A stretch of DNA of 27,473 bases from JBKSMP01 sp964582055. Lineage in GTDB: Bacteria; Verrucomicrobiota; Verrucomicrobiia; Opitutales; UBA9783. The notes beneath the pieces are model-generated. The model had not been told where the DNA came from. It worked only from the letters and a program-made list of their open reading frames with translations, and ran no database searches. The stretch covers positions 1-27,473 of the forward strand of contig CAZOPT010000008.1 in NCBI GenBank assembly GCA_964582055.1. The letters run 5' to 3'. The translations under genes were made by a program, and so were the position numbers. Positions 7,948 to 16,465 of this stretch are shown here, piece by piece. Within the stretch, counting starts at the first letter, position 1. Every line of letters starts with the position of its first letter.

Positions 7948-8008
7948 TAACAGCACTTTAAGGTTGCATTTTTGTGGAAAACATGGTGAGATAAAAGTAG
8001 GTATAACT

Positions 8009-11000
8009 ATGAAGCAGTCTTCAGTAAAAGCGATAAAGGATGCAAACGAAGCCGTTGCGTCGGTTGCATACAAGTTCAGTGAAATGGTTGCAATTTATCC
8101 CATTACACCTTCGTCGCCAATGGCGGAATGGTGTGATCAATGGGCTACAGAACGCAAACTTAATCTTTGGGGAATTGTTCCCGAAGTTGTTGAGATGGAA
8201 TCGGAAGCTGGAGCTGCAGGAACGGTTCATGGAGCCTTACAAGGTGGTGTTTTAACAACAACATTTACGGCATCTCAAGGTTTGCTTTTAATGATTCCAA
8301 ATCTGTATAAAATTGCTGGTGAATTAACGCCATTTTGCATGCATGTAACCGCTCGTGCGATTGCGACCCATGGGTTATCGATTTTTGGAGATCATTCGGA
8401 TGTGATGGCAACACGTCAAACGGGTATGGCTTTGCTTTCATCGCACTCAGTACAGGCTGCACACGATTTGGCTGCGATTGCGCATGCAGCAACCTTAAAA
8501 GCGAGTGTTCCGTTTTTACATTTTTTCGATGGATTTAGAACGTCGCACGAAATTAATACCTATGTTCCCGTTGATGATGAAGTTTTAAAAGCGTTAATAG
8601 ATGAAGACGCTTTATTGGCGTTTCGTAAACGTGGATTGACACCTGATGCTCCTGTGATCCGTGGAACGGCTCAAAATCCAGACGTATTTTTTCAAGGACG
8701 AGAACGAAGCAATCTTTTCTATAAACAATTACCGGAAATTGTAGAAGAAAAAATGCGCTTATTTGAGAAATTAACAGGACGTAGTTACCATTTATGTGAT
8801 TATTTTGGTCATTCAGAAGCGGAACATGTCTTTGTTTTAATGGGATCAGGCAGCGAAACCGTTCGTGAGGTTGTTCAATATCAAATGAATCGTGGCGAAA
8901 AAGTTGGCGTTATTACGGTTCATCTCTATCGTCCTTTCCCAACAGATTACTTCTTAAGAATTTTACCAAAAACAGTAAAAGAGGTTATCGTTTTAGATCG
9001 AACGAAAGAGCCAGGGGCAGCCGCAGAACCGCTTTGCCAAGATGTTCAAACGACCTTACAAGAAGCTGTTCGTTTAGGTCAATGGCAACAATTACCCATT
9101 GTTATTGGTGGACGTTACGGCTTAGGTTCCAAAGAGTTTACGCCAAGCATGGTCAACGCAGTGCTTTTAGCCGCTAAGGACAAAACACTTCAACAGTCCT
9201 TTACGGTAGGTATAGATGATGATGTTACACATTTATCAGTTGCGGTTAAAGAAGAGTTGGATCTTGAAAAAAATGATTGTTTTAGAGCAATTTTCTACGG
9301 TTTAGGATCCGATGGTACAGTTGGTGCTAATAAAAATACCATTAAAATTATTGGTAACGAAACCGATCAGTATGTACAAGCCTACTTTGTGTATGATTCA
9401 AAGAAATCAGGTGCTATGACTGTTTCGCATTTACGTTTTGGCCCTAATCCTATTGAAGCGCCTTATTTGATTCAATCTGCAAATTTTGTAGCATGTCATC
9501 AATTTCAATTTGTTGAAAAATATGACCTTTTGGCAGCGTTAAAACCAGGTGGTACCTTCTTATTAAATGCGCCGTTTGAAAAAGAGCATGTTTGGGAAAA
9601 ATTGCCACAAGAAATGCAACGAGTTATTTTGGATAAAAACATTCAATTTTATGCCATAGATGCATATGAAGTTGCACGGAAAACAGGAATGGGCGGAAGA
9701 ATCAATACCATTATGCAAACCTGCTTCTTTGCTATTTCCGGAATTTTACCGCAAGAAGAAGCAATTACTTGTATTAAAAATGCGATTAAGAAAACATATG
9801 GTAAGAAAGGTGATGCCATTGTTCAAAGCAATTGTGCTGCAGTTGATGCTACATTGGAACATTTGCATAAATTAGAGCCAAAAGCAGTTGTTGAAACATC
9901 TCACAAACGCGTTCCATTGAATCTTTCGGGAGGTTCTGAATTTATTCAAACAGTAACAAAACAATTATTAGAAGGGAAAGGTGATGCTTTACCTGTCAGT
10001 GCACTACCTGCAAATGGTACTTGGCCAACGGGAACCACTTGTTTTGAAAGACGTGATTTAGCTCAAGCCATTCCTGAGTGGGATCCAAGCATTTGTATCC
10101 AATGTAATCGTTGTGCGTTGGTATGTCCACATGCTGCAATTCGTTCGAAACATTATGATGCTAGCCTTTTAGAGAAGGCTCCAGACGGTTTTAAATCCGT
10201 TGCGTTTCGTTCAAAAGATGCTGAAAATCATGCTTTCACCATTCAAGTTTCACCTGAAAATTGTACAGGCTGTAATCTTTGTGCAGAAGTTTGTCCAGCT
10301 AAGAGTAAAGTAGATGCTTCTCAAAAGGCACTTATGATGCGTAAAAAAGTAGAAGTGTTTGAAGCGGAAAAAGCTCGATCAGACTTTTTTGAAACCTTAC
10401 CATGGCCAGATACCGCTTCTGCAAAGTTAGATGCGAAGACAACCCAATTCCGACAACCTTTGTTTGAATACTCTGGTGCTTGTGCAGGTTGTGGCGAAAC
10501 ATCTTATATTAAGCTGTTGACTCAATTATTTGGTGATCATCTCCTTTTAGCAAACGCAACCGGTTGTTCGTCCATTTATGGGGGCAATTTGCCAACGACG
10601 CCATATACAAAGAACGCAGATGGTCGTGGGCCAGCTTGGGCAAATTCTTTATTTGAAGATAACGCTGAATTTGGTTTTGGTATTCGCTTAGCTGCTGATA
10701 AAAAGACGCAAACTGCTCGTGAATTGTTGCAATCTATACCTGAGTTAGCTCAAAAATTTACTGATCTTTTAGAGCCTAATAAATCAGGAGATGATGAAAG
10801 AAAACAGTTACGTCAACGCGTAGAAGCATTAAAAGAGGATTTAAAAGAAAGCCATTCCCAACAGGCGCAATTATTATTGCCTTTAGCAGACTTTTTAGTT
10901 GAAAAAACGGTTTGGACAATTGGTGGTGATGGTTGGGCTTATGACATTGGGTATGGAGGCTTAGATCACGTTCTGGCGAGTGGCCGCAACATCAATGTTA

Positions 11001-11536
11001 TGGTATTAGACACCGAAGTTTATTCCAATACTGGTGGTCAACAATCTAAATCGACACCTATTGGAGCCGTAGCCAAATTCGCTGCAGCCGGTAAAGAACG
11101 TATGAAGAAGGATCTAGGCTTGTTAGCAATGATGTATGGCAATGTCTATGTTGCACAAATTGCGATTTTGGCAAATCCTACGCAAGCCGTTAAAGCCCTT
11201 CAAGAAGCTAATAGTTATCAAGGTCCTTCGTTGATTATCGCTTATAGTAATTGTATCGAACATGGTTATGATCTTCGGTTTAGTGCAGATCAGCAACGTT
11301 TAGCAGTAGATTCAGGCTATTGGCCATTATATCGCTTTGATCCACGTTTGATGGATAGAAACCCGCTTCAATTGGATGCTGTAGATGCCAAAATTCCTTT
11401 AGCAGATTACCTCAATCGAGAAAATCGTTTTAAGGTTTTGGCCAAAACCAATCCAAAGCGTTCACAAGAATTGATCGAAAAAGCACAATTATTGGTTAAA
11501 AATCGTATCGACTTTTATAAACATTTAGCACAATAA
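8009..11536 (+). CDS. nifJ: Pyruvate:ferredoxin (flavodoxin) oxidoreductase, single-chain
   Basis: A 1175-residue fused PFOR that oxidises pyruvate and CoA to acetyl-CoA and CO2 and passes electrons to ferredoxin or flavodoxin in the cytoplasm. The start is ATG 8009 ('MKQSSVKAIKDANEA'); a longer frame from 7892 only reads through the end of the previous gene. Domain I carries 'YPITPSSPMAEWCDQW', and the gamma/EKR part spans roughly 400-600. The ferredoxin-like insert has two 4Fe-4S ligand sets, Cys696/699/702/706 and Cys752/755/758/762. The proximal cluster ligands are Cys825, Cys828, Cys853 and Cys1082. TPP binding is in 'GDGWAYDIGYGG' and 'DTEVYSNTGGQQS'. All ligands are present and length is normal, so it should be active. 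It stands alone between a 61-base spacer and a convergent hairpin. Its base composition is clearly more GC-rich than the cluster before it. Confidence 0.98.
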   Translation: MKQSSVKAIKDANEAVASVAYKFSEMVAIYPITPSSPMAEWCDQWATERKLNLWGIVPEVVEMESEAGAAGTVHGALQGGVLTTTFTASQGLLLMIPNLYKIAGELTPFCMHVTARAIATHGLSIFGDHSDVMATRQTGMALLSSHSVQAAHDLAAIAHAATLKASVPFLHFFDGFRTSHEINTYVPVDDEVLKALIDEDALLAFRKRGLTPDAPVIRGTAQNPDVFFQGRERSNLFYKQLPEIVEEKMRLFEKLTGRSYHLCDYFGHSEAEHVFVLMGSGSETVREVVQYQMNRGEKVGVITVHLYRPFPTDYFLRILPKTVKEVIVLDRTKEPGAAAEPLCQDVQTTLQEAVRLGQWQQLPIVIGGRYGLGSKEFTPSMVNAVLLAAKDKTLQQSFTVGIDDDVTHLSVAVKEELDLEKNDCFRAIFYGLGSDGTVGANKNTIKIIGNETDQYVQAYFVYDSKKSGAMTVSHLRFGPNPIEAPYLIQSANFVACHQFQFVEKYDLLAALKPGGTFLLNAPFEKEHVWEKLPQEMQRVILDKNIQFYAIDAYEVARKTGMGGRINTIMQTCFFAISGILPQEEAITCIKNAIKKTYGKKGDAIVQSNCAAVDATLEHLHKLEPKAVVETSHKRVPLNLSGGSEFIQTVTKQLLEGKGDALPVSALPANGTWPTGTTCFERRDLAQAIPEWDPSICIQCNRCALVCPHAAIRSKHYDASLLEKAPDGFKSVAFRSKDAENHAFTIQVSPENCTGCNLCAEVCPAKSKVDASQKALMMRKKVEVFEAEKARSDFFETLPWPDTASAKLDAKTTQFRQPLFEYSGACAGCGETSYIKLLTQLFGDHLLLANATGCSSIYGGNLPTTPYTKNADGRGPAWANSLFEDNAEFGFGIRLAADKKTQTARELLQSIPELAQKFTDLLEPNKSGDDERKQLRQRVEALKEDLKESHSQQAQLLLPLADFLVEKTVWTIGGDGWAYDIGYGGLDHVLASGRNINVMVLDTEVYSNTGGQQSKSTPIGAVAKFAAAGKERMKKDLGLLAMMYGNVYVAQIAILANPTQAVKALQEANSYQGPSLIIAYSNCIEHGYDLRFSADQQRLAVDSGYWPLYRFDPRLMDRNPLQLDAVDAKIPLADYLNRENRFKVLAKTNPKRSQELIEKAQLLVKNRIDFYKHLAQ

Positions 11537-11557
11537 TTCGTTCAATAACCACTATTT

Positions 11558-11587
11558 GAGAGGGGATTTTTATATAAATTCCCTCTT
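11558..11587 (+). terminator. Hairpin in the convergent spacer after nifJ
   Basis: AGAGGG (11559-11564) pairs with CCCTCT (11581-11586). The stem extends inward by a G-T wobble, A-T and three T-A pairs around a TTATAT loop. It lies about 22 bases after the nifJ stop and before the end of the opposite-strand permease gene. A strict T-run is missing (TATTATTAATAAG follows), so it may stabilise the RNA 3' end rather than be a classical intrinsic terminator. A second CCCTCTT at 11606-11612 could compete for the left arm. Confidence 0.45.
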
Positions 11588-11638
11588 ATTATTAATAAGA
11601 ATTAACTCCCTCTTTATTTTCGAATTTTTAACTTAAAA

Positions 11639-12448
11639 TTATTTTCCCCAGCGTTTTTCGATGAGTTTTTCGATAGGTGAGAATAAGTAATACTCAATAA
11701 ACAAGCCTATAAGTGTAAGAATGAAAATGATACTTACAACTTGATCCATAGCTTGCATTTCTCGACCATAATGGAGAAGTTGACCAAGACCAAGACCACT
11801 AATCGCGCTAATATAAATTTCAGCAGACATAAGAGAACGCCAAGCAAAAGCCCAACTATGTTTCATAGAAAATACAAGGGCTGGCAGGATTGCTGGAAAG
11901 ATAACAGTTCGAAACAAAACAAACTTTCTAGCTCCCATAGTAATAGCCGCGCGGATATAGATCTCAGGAACTCGTTGTACACTTTGTTCTGTACTTAACA
12001 AGAGAGACCATATTGATCCCATTATAACCACAAAGATAATCGCCGTATCACTTTGTCCAAACCAGAGCAAAGCCAGCGGTACCCAACAAATACTTGGAAG
12101 CGTCTGAAACCCAAGGGCTAATTTACAAATGGTATTTTTTAGGAAATTTGAATGTGGACAAAGTATTCCTAATGGAATACCTATACAAATACTTAATAAA
12201 TACCCCATAATCAATCGTTTAAAGCTAATTGCAACAGCAGACCAAAGCATGCCATTGCTTACAAACCCTTCCCATAAAAAGTGAATTACTTGCATGGGTT
12301 TAGGAAAGAATAAATCCGAATAATTTTCAAAACCTGCTACCCATTGCCACAGTACAATTGCTAAAACGAGATACAATGAAGATTGAACGCAAGATCGTTT
12401 AAAAAAGTTCATAATTCGTTTCATTATGCAGAATGGAAAAAATTTCAT
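11639..12448 (-). CDS. NitT/TauT-type ABC transporter permease (SsuC/TauC-like)
   Basis: About 269 residues with six membrane segments. It carries the BPD_transp_1 pattern around 'ITMGARKFVLFRTVIFPAILP', the EAA loop that docks on the ATPase. 'GISGLGLGQLL'-type residues near the end ('ISAISGLGLGQL') are typical of the nitrate/sulfonate/taurine/thiamine-precursor permease branch. The reading frame overlaps the end of the upstream ATPase gene. Starts at 12448, 12424 or 12412 are all possible (Met1, Met9, Met13), and none has a strong ribosome-binding site. The internal ones shorten the overlap and keep the first membrane helix. It would form the membrane channel of an importer with the ATPase. 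Substrate is unknown, since no periplasmic binding protein is adjacent. Confidence 0.9.
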   Translation of the reverse strand: MKFFPFCIMKRIMNFFKRSCVQSSLYLVLAIVLWQWVAGFENYSDLFFPKPMQVIHFLWEGFVSNGMLWSAVAISFKRLIMGYLLSICIGIPLGILCPHSNFLKNTICKLALGFQTLPSICWVPLALLWFGQSDTAIIFVVIMGSIWSLLLSTEQSVQRVPEIYIRAAITMGARKFVLFRTVIFPAILPALVFSMKHSWAFAWRSLMSAEIYISAISGLGLGQLLHYGREMQAMDQVVSIIFILTLIGLFIEYYLFSPIEKLIEKRWGK

Positions 12449-13175
12449 CTGCTTTTTTCAATACTTCTGAATCGTAAATGGTACGCTTATAGGGCAAATT
12501 TACTTCTATTTCTTTTAAAATTTTGCCTAAAGGTGGCGTTAAAATTAAGATACGTTGCGCTAAAACAACCGCTTCACGTACATTATGTGTAACCAATATA
12601 ACGGTTTTATGCTGTGACTCCCAAATGGATTGTATATAATAATAAAGTTGTTCACACGTAAGTGCATCAAGAGCACTAAAAGGTTCATCCATAAGTAAAA
12701 TTTCTGGGTTAGGTGCAAGTGCTCGAGCCAAAGCCACACGTTGCTTCATACCCCCTGATAATTGATAAATACGAGAATTTGCATAATTTTTTAAACCTAC
12801 AAGAGAAAGATAATAGAGTGCAATCTCATAATACTCCGACTTATATAACCTTTGTTTGAAACGAAGCCCATACATTACATTTTCGATAACATTGTACCAA
12901 GGAAATAAAGCTGCTTCTTGAAATAACATCATTCGATGACGTTCAGGTTGTTTCGTATCTTTTTCGTTAACAAAAATTTCTCCTGAAGTAACAGAATCCA
13001 AACCTGCAATGAGATTTAAAAGTGTCGATTTCCCGCAACCACTTGCTCCTAAAATAGCAACAAACTCCCCTTTTTTTACAGAAAAAGAAAGATCTTCTAA
13101 AACTTTAATTGGGCCCCGTTCTGACAAAAAAACCTTATCAACATGCCTTAAAGCAATTTTTTCAGATACCTCCAT
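12399..13175 (-). CDS. NitT/TauT-type ABC transporter ATP-binding protein (SsuB/TauB-like)
   Basis: A 258-residue ABC ATPase. It has Walker A 'GASGCGKST' at 43-51, the Q-loop in 'MLFQEAALFPW', signature 'LSGGMKQR' at 139-146, Walker B 'ILLMDEPFSALD' at 159-170 and switch His in 'LVTHNVREA'. 'LFPWYNVIENV' and 'EPFSALDALT' are characteristic of the nitrate/sulfonate/taurine importer branch. It is the first gene of a two-gene minus-strand unit, overlapping the permease gene. It is divergent from the ABC export-type operon across a 166-base spacer that should hold both promoters; I could not identify convincing -35/-10 pairs there. A substrate-binding protein would have to be encoded elsewhere. 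Confidence 0.93.
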   Translation of the reverse strand: MEVSEKIALRHVDKVFLSERGPIKVLEDLSFSVKKGEFVAILGASGCGKSTLLNLIAGLDSVTSGEIFVNEKDTKQPERHRMMLFQEAALFPWYNVIENVMYGLRFKQRLYKSEYYEIALYYLSLVGLKNYANSRIYQLSGGMKQRVALARALAPNPEILLMDEPFSALDALTCEQLYYYIQSIWESQHKTVILVTHNVREAVVLAQRILILTPPLGKILKEIEVNLPYKRTIYDSEVLKKADEIFSILHNETNYELF

Positions 13176-13341
13176 GTGGGTTGTACTTTACGTAAATCCT
13201 TTTGGGAAGTAAAGATATTTCTTTAGCAATTTTAGGATGTAAATTAACAGTGCTAGCGCGCTTTATCATGTTCGTTTATTTTGCTTCGAAAAAGAGTTGC
13301 TTCATAAGAAAATTTTTGAAAAACTAGTAACATTTATAATT

Positions 13342-14301
13342 ATGGCGGCAGAGATTATTGTAAAAAATTTAAGCAAATTTTATGGATCTAAAGCCGCTAT
13401 TCGAAAATTGAATTTTGAAATAAAGCCTGGTGAAATTGTTGGTTTTTTAGGGCCAAATGGGGCTGGGAAAAGTACAACGTTACGGATTTTGTGCGGTTTG
13501 TTACCGGCTACCGAAGGTTGTGTTTATATCAACAGAATGCCACTAACCACACATCTGCAGGCGCTTAAGGCTAACCTAGGTTACATGCCAGAAAACAATC
13601 CATTGCCGGAAGATATGCGTGTAGAAGAATTTTTGCGTTTTCGTGCGCAATTAAAACGTATTGAAAAGGTTTCCAAAGCAGTAGGTTATGTTATGGAACG
13701 CTGTGATCTTAAACGGACTGCAGCTAAAAAGATGATAAGTACACTTTCTAAAGGCTTTCGTCAAAGGGTAGGTATCGCAGAAGCCTTGTTAGGCCGTCCA
13801 CAATTGATCGTATTAGATGAACCAACGATTGGTTTGGACCCACATCAAATTTTAGGGATTCGTGATCTTTTGAAGCAATTACGTGGTGAAGCAACGGTTA
13901 TATTCTCAAGTCATATTTTACCTGAAATTGAAGCGGCTTGTTCACAATTACTCATTATTCACCAAGGAGAATTGGTAGCAAATGGCACTTCTGAAAACTT
14001 ACGAAAACAGTACTTTAAACAAACACGATATACGCTTATTTTGGGACATCCATGGGATTCTTTTTTAGAAGACTTGAAACAATCTTCTTTTGATGTTCAC
14101 TGTGTAAAACAAGAATTACAAGAATTGTCGTCCACTTTCGTATTGGAGACGCAATGCAATCATGCAAATTTCGAGAAGGATTTGATAGCATGGGTTTTTG
14201 CAAAAGGATACAGTGTACAGCAATTTTTTAAAAATGAACCGACTTTAGAATCGCTTTTCCTTAAATTAACACAATTTACTTGGAAAAAAACGCAACCATG
14301 A
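13342..14301 (+). CDS. ABC transporter ATP-binding protein, GldA-like
   Basis: A 319-residue ABC-2 type ATPase. Walker A 'GPNGAGKST' is at 37-45, the signature 'LSKGFRQR' at 135-142, Walker B 'LIVLDEP' at 155-161 with 'TIGLDP' following, and the switch His191 in 'SSHIL'. 'YMPENNPLPEDM' around residue 81 and the ~100-residue C-terminal extension resemble GldA of the Bacteroidota gliding system and its relatives in other phyla. The start is set at ATG 13342 ('MAAEIIVKNLSKFYG'), which aligns with family N-termini; an upstream in-frame start at 13297 would add 15 non-conserved residues. The stop overlaps the permease ATG as ATGA. It powers the membrane complex made by the next two genes. Despite the name, gliding is not implied. 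Confidence 0.93.
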   Translation: MAAEIIVKNLSKFYGSKAAIRKLNFEIKPGEIVGFLGPNGAGKSTTLRILCGLLPATEGCVYINRMPLTTHLQALKANLGYMPENNPLPEDMRVEEFLRFRAQLKRIEKVSKAVGYVMERCDLKRTAAKKMISTLSKGFRQRVGIAEALLGRPQLIVLDEPTIGLDPHQILGIRDLLKQLRGEATVIFSSHILPEIEAACSQLLIIHQGELVANGTSENLRKQYFKQTRYTLILGHPWDSFLEDLKQSSFDVHCVKQELQELSSTFVLETQCNHANFEKDLIAWVFAKGYSVQQFFKNEPTLESLFLKLTQFTWKKTQP

Positions 14302-15044
14302 AGAATTTTTATCTACTATTTTTACAAGAAATCCATCGACTAAAACGACATGCAAGTTCTTATTTTATTGCCGCATTATTTCTTTTTATTATGGGCTTTA
14401 ACTTTCTCTATATTTTGTTTTTAAATGCTCAAAATCCGACAACAACGCCTTGTCTACAAAGTTTTTTTGAAATTTTTTGGATTCCTAGTTTGTTTATCAT
14501 TCCTTTGTTAACCATGCGTACACTTTCGGAAGATCAACGTTTTGGCATTTTAGAAAGTCTTCTTTCTACACCTATTGGGACATGGAGTCTTGTTTTAAGT
14601 AAAGTTTTTTCGGTTTATTGTTTTTATCTTTTATTATGGGGCCTTAACTTAATTTACCCTTTTTTCGCAGATTATCACTTACAAGGAGATTTATCTGCAC
14701 CCCTTATTCAATCGACTCCATTAATAGGAGGCCTTATTTTTATTTGTAGCAGCAGTTTCCTTTTTATTTGTATTGGCGTTTTTGCAAGTAGTTTAACACG
14801 CACACAATCTCTGGCTGGGTTTTTATGTTTTTGCTTTCTATTTATTGGCCTCGTTTGTATTAAAATTTTTTGCGAAATTGGCTATTTGGAAAATGATTTA
14901 GGCGTTTACATGGATTGTTTTCAGCAATTAGATGATTTATGCAAAGGAAGTTTAGACATTCGACCCCTGCTTTTTCACATAGGAGGAGGTCTTTTATTCT
15001 TTATTTTAACAACAACAGTTTTAGAAAATAAATTATTGCGATGA
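14298..15044 (+). CDS. ABC-2 type permease, GldF-like
   Basis: A 248-residue inner-membrane protein with six hydrophobic segments, the usual size and layout of ABC-2 permeases. 'PLLTMRTLSEDQRFGILESLLSTP' near 75-98 (shown in part: MRTLSED, GILESLLSTP) is the conserved cytoplasmic coupling region of the GldF/NatB/Nos-type branch. The ATG at 14298 overlaps the ATPase stop as ATGA. A TTG at 14280 is an unlikely alternative. The stop overlaps the next ATG in the same way, so the three proteins are made in stoichiometric coupling. It should form the transmembrane half of the transporter driven by the preceding ATPase. Confidence 0.9.
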   Translation: MKNFYLLFLQEIHRLKRHASSYFIAALFLFIMGFNFLYILFLNAQNPTTTPCLQSFFEIFWIPSLFIIPLLTMRTLSEDQRFGILESLLSTPIGTWSLVLSKVFSVYCFYLLLWGLNLIYPFFADYHLQGDLSAPLIQSTPLIGGLIFICSSSFLFICIGVFASSLTRTQSLAGFLCFCFLFIGLVCIKIFCEIGYLENDLGVYMDCFQQLDDLCKGSLDIRPLLFHIGGGLLFFILTTTVLENKLLR

Positions 15045-16462
15045 GTTTGTTAGATAATTTTAAATACTTTAATCGCGTCCGAGTTGCCAATGGTTGTGTG
15101 CAAATCTTTTTATTGATAACACTTTTGTTAGGTTTACAACTTACCTTAACGCATTGCCATCTTCGTTTTGATTTTTCAAAAAATCGAGAACATACGCTGC
15201 ATACAGAAACAAACGCTTTTCTTAAAACCCTTTCACAACCTGTTAAAATCTTTTTATTAAGTGATGGGCATGAAGAAAAAATAAACTTTGAATCTTATTT
15301 TAAAGATTTAATACGAACCTTGCAGGAAGCGTGTATAGGCTTAAATACATCATTTTCTTTTCGCTCCTTACACTCTTTAAAAATGCCACAAGAAATTTTG
15401 TGGTTAAAAGAAAAGTATGGAATTTCAGAAACGGAAGGGATTTTAGTTGTCTTGGGGGAGCGCAATAAGTTTTTAACAAAAGAAGAATTTTTTCATGAAG
15501 AACATTTTGTTGGGGAAAGCACGTTGTTAACAACATTGACGCAGTTAACCAATCCGCAAAAGATTCTTTATTGGTGTATAGGCCACGGGGAATTAGATGG
15601 CAAAAATGTCCACTTGGAACGTGGAGGGTCGAGCGTTTGTCAACTACTCCAACAGCTTAATTTTGAAATAAAGTACATTGAAGATTGTTTGACCTTACCC
15701 GAAGATGCCAACATGCTATTTATTTGTGGCCCACAGCTACCTTTTTTACCCCAAGAATGTGATATAATAAAAGAATTTCTATTAAAACGCAATGGGCATC
15801 TTTTCATTGGATTGCATCCAATTTACGAACATGGCCTTAATCCCTTATTGGAAACTGTTGGCTTACATTGTGACGGAAGCTTGTTGATTGATGAAAGTAA
15901 AGATTTTGTAAGTACAAATGGGAATTTAATCGTCCGTAGGTTTAAACCAAATGTTTTGACACAATCCATTGTAAATAAAAATGTAGGTTTAGTCTTTGGA
16001 CTCACAACAACATTACAAGAGCTTAAAAAGGGTGATCAGTGCGAGCACTGCGCTTTTTCATCTGAAACGAGTTGGGCCAAAAAACCTGAGACCTCTAAAG
16101 ACTTATCTTTTAATCCTGCACGTGACATAAGAGGCCCCCATATTCTTTGTTCGCTGTATACTTCCGTTAAAAACAACAATTTTAATTTAAAATTGCCGCT
16201 TGGGAAAAGTGTTTTTGTAGCTTGCGCCGACTGGCTCGATAATGGCCACATCAATGCTCTAGGTAATAAGCCATTTTTTATGCAAATTTGTCAGTATTTA
16301 GAAAATGAAATCCATACACCTCAATTTACGGTTGAAATGGAGGCTCCTTTGAAAATCACATTATCGCAACAAAAATTTTTATTATTAACACTTAATTTTT
16401 TAATTCTTCCCTTTATTTTCTTTATTGTAGGATTAATGACTGGTGTATTACGAAAGGAATAA
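15041..16462 (+). CDS. GldG-like auxiliary component of ABC-2 transporter (ABC_transp_aux)
   Basis: A 473-residue protein with one N-terminal membrane helix (about 20-40), a large extracytoplasmic domain and one C-terminal helix (about 445-468) followed by a short basic tail. 'DFSKNREHTLHTETNAFLKT' just after the first helix and 'VKIFLLSDG' match the DUF7088 start of GldG-like proteins ('...YTLSP.T...L..L..PV.I'). 'YWCIGHGE' near residue 177 is the conserved GHGE of the ABC-type uncharacterised transport domain. It is coupled by ATGA overlap to the permease and followed three bases later by the DUF4340 gene, the standard order for this module. Its exact role is unknown in the family, but it is thought to be a periplasmic or membrane partner of the ABC permease. 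Confidence 0.88.
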   Translation: MSLLDNFKYFNRVRVANGCVQIFLLITLLLGLQLTLTHCHLRFDFSKNREHTLHTETNAFLKTLSQPVKIFLLSDGHEEKINFESYFKDLIRTLQEACIGLNTSFSFRSLHSLKMPQEILWLKEKYGISETEGILVVLGERNKFLTKEEFFHEEHFVGESTLLTTLTQLTNPQKILYWCIGHGELDGKNVHLERGGSSVCQLLQQLNFEIKYIEDCLTLPEDANMLFICGPQLPFLPQECDIIKEFLLKRNGHLFIGLHPIYEHGLNPLLETVGLHCDGSLLIDESKDFVSTNGNLIVRRFKPNVLTQSIVNKNVGLVFGLTTTLQELKKGDQCEHCAFSSETSWAKKPETSKDLSFNPARDIRGPHILCSLYTSVKNNNFNLKLPLGKSVFVACADWLDNGHINALGNKPFFMQICQYLENEIHTPQFTVEMEAPLKITLSQQKFLLLTLNFLILPFIFFIVGLMTGVLRKE

Positions 16463-16465
16463 TTT

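Noticed and set aside
11558..11587. Strong bidirectional intrinsic terminator for nifJ and the opposing permease gene
   Set aside because: The stem is good but neither strand has a proper T-run after it, so I list it only as a moderate-confidence hairpin.
13335..13340. TATAAT just before the GldA-like ATG as a -10 box
   Set aside because: It ends two bases before the start codon, so transcription would begin inside the gene, and no matching -35 box is placed correctly.
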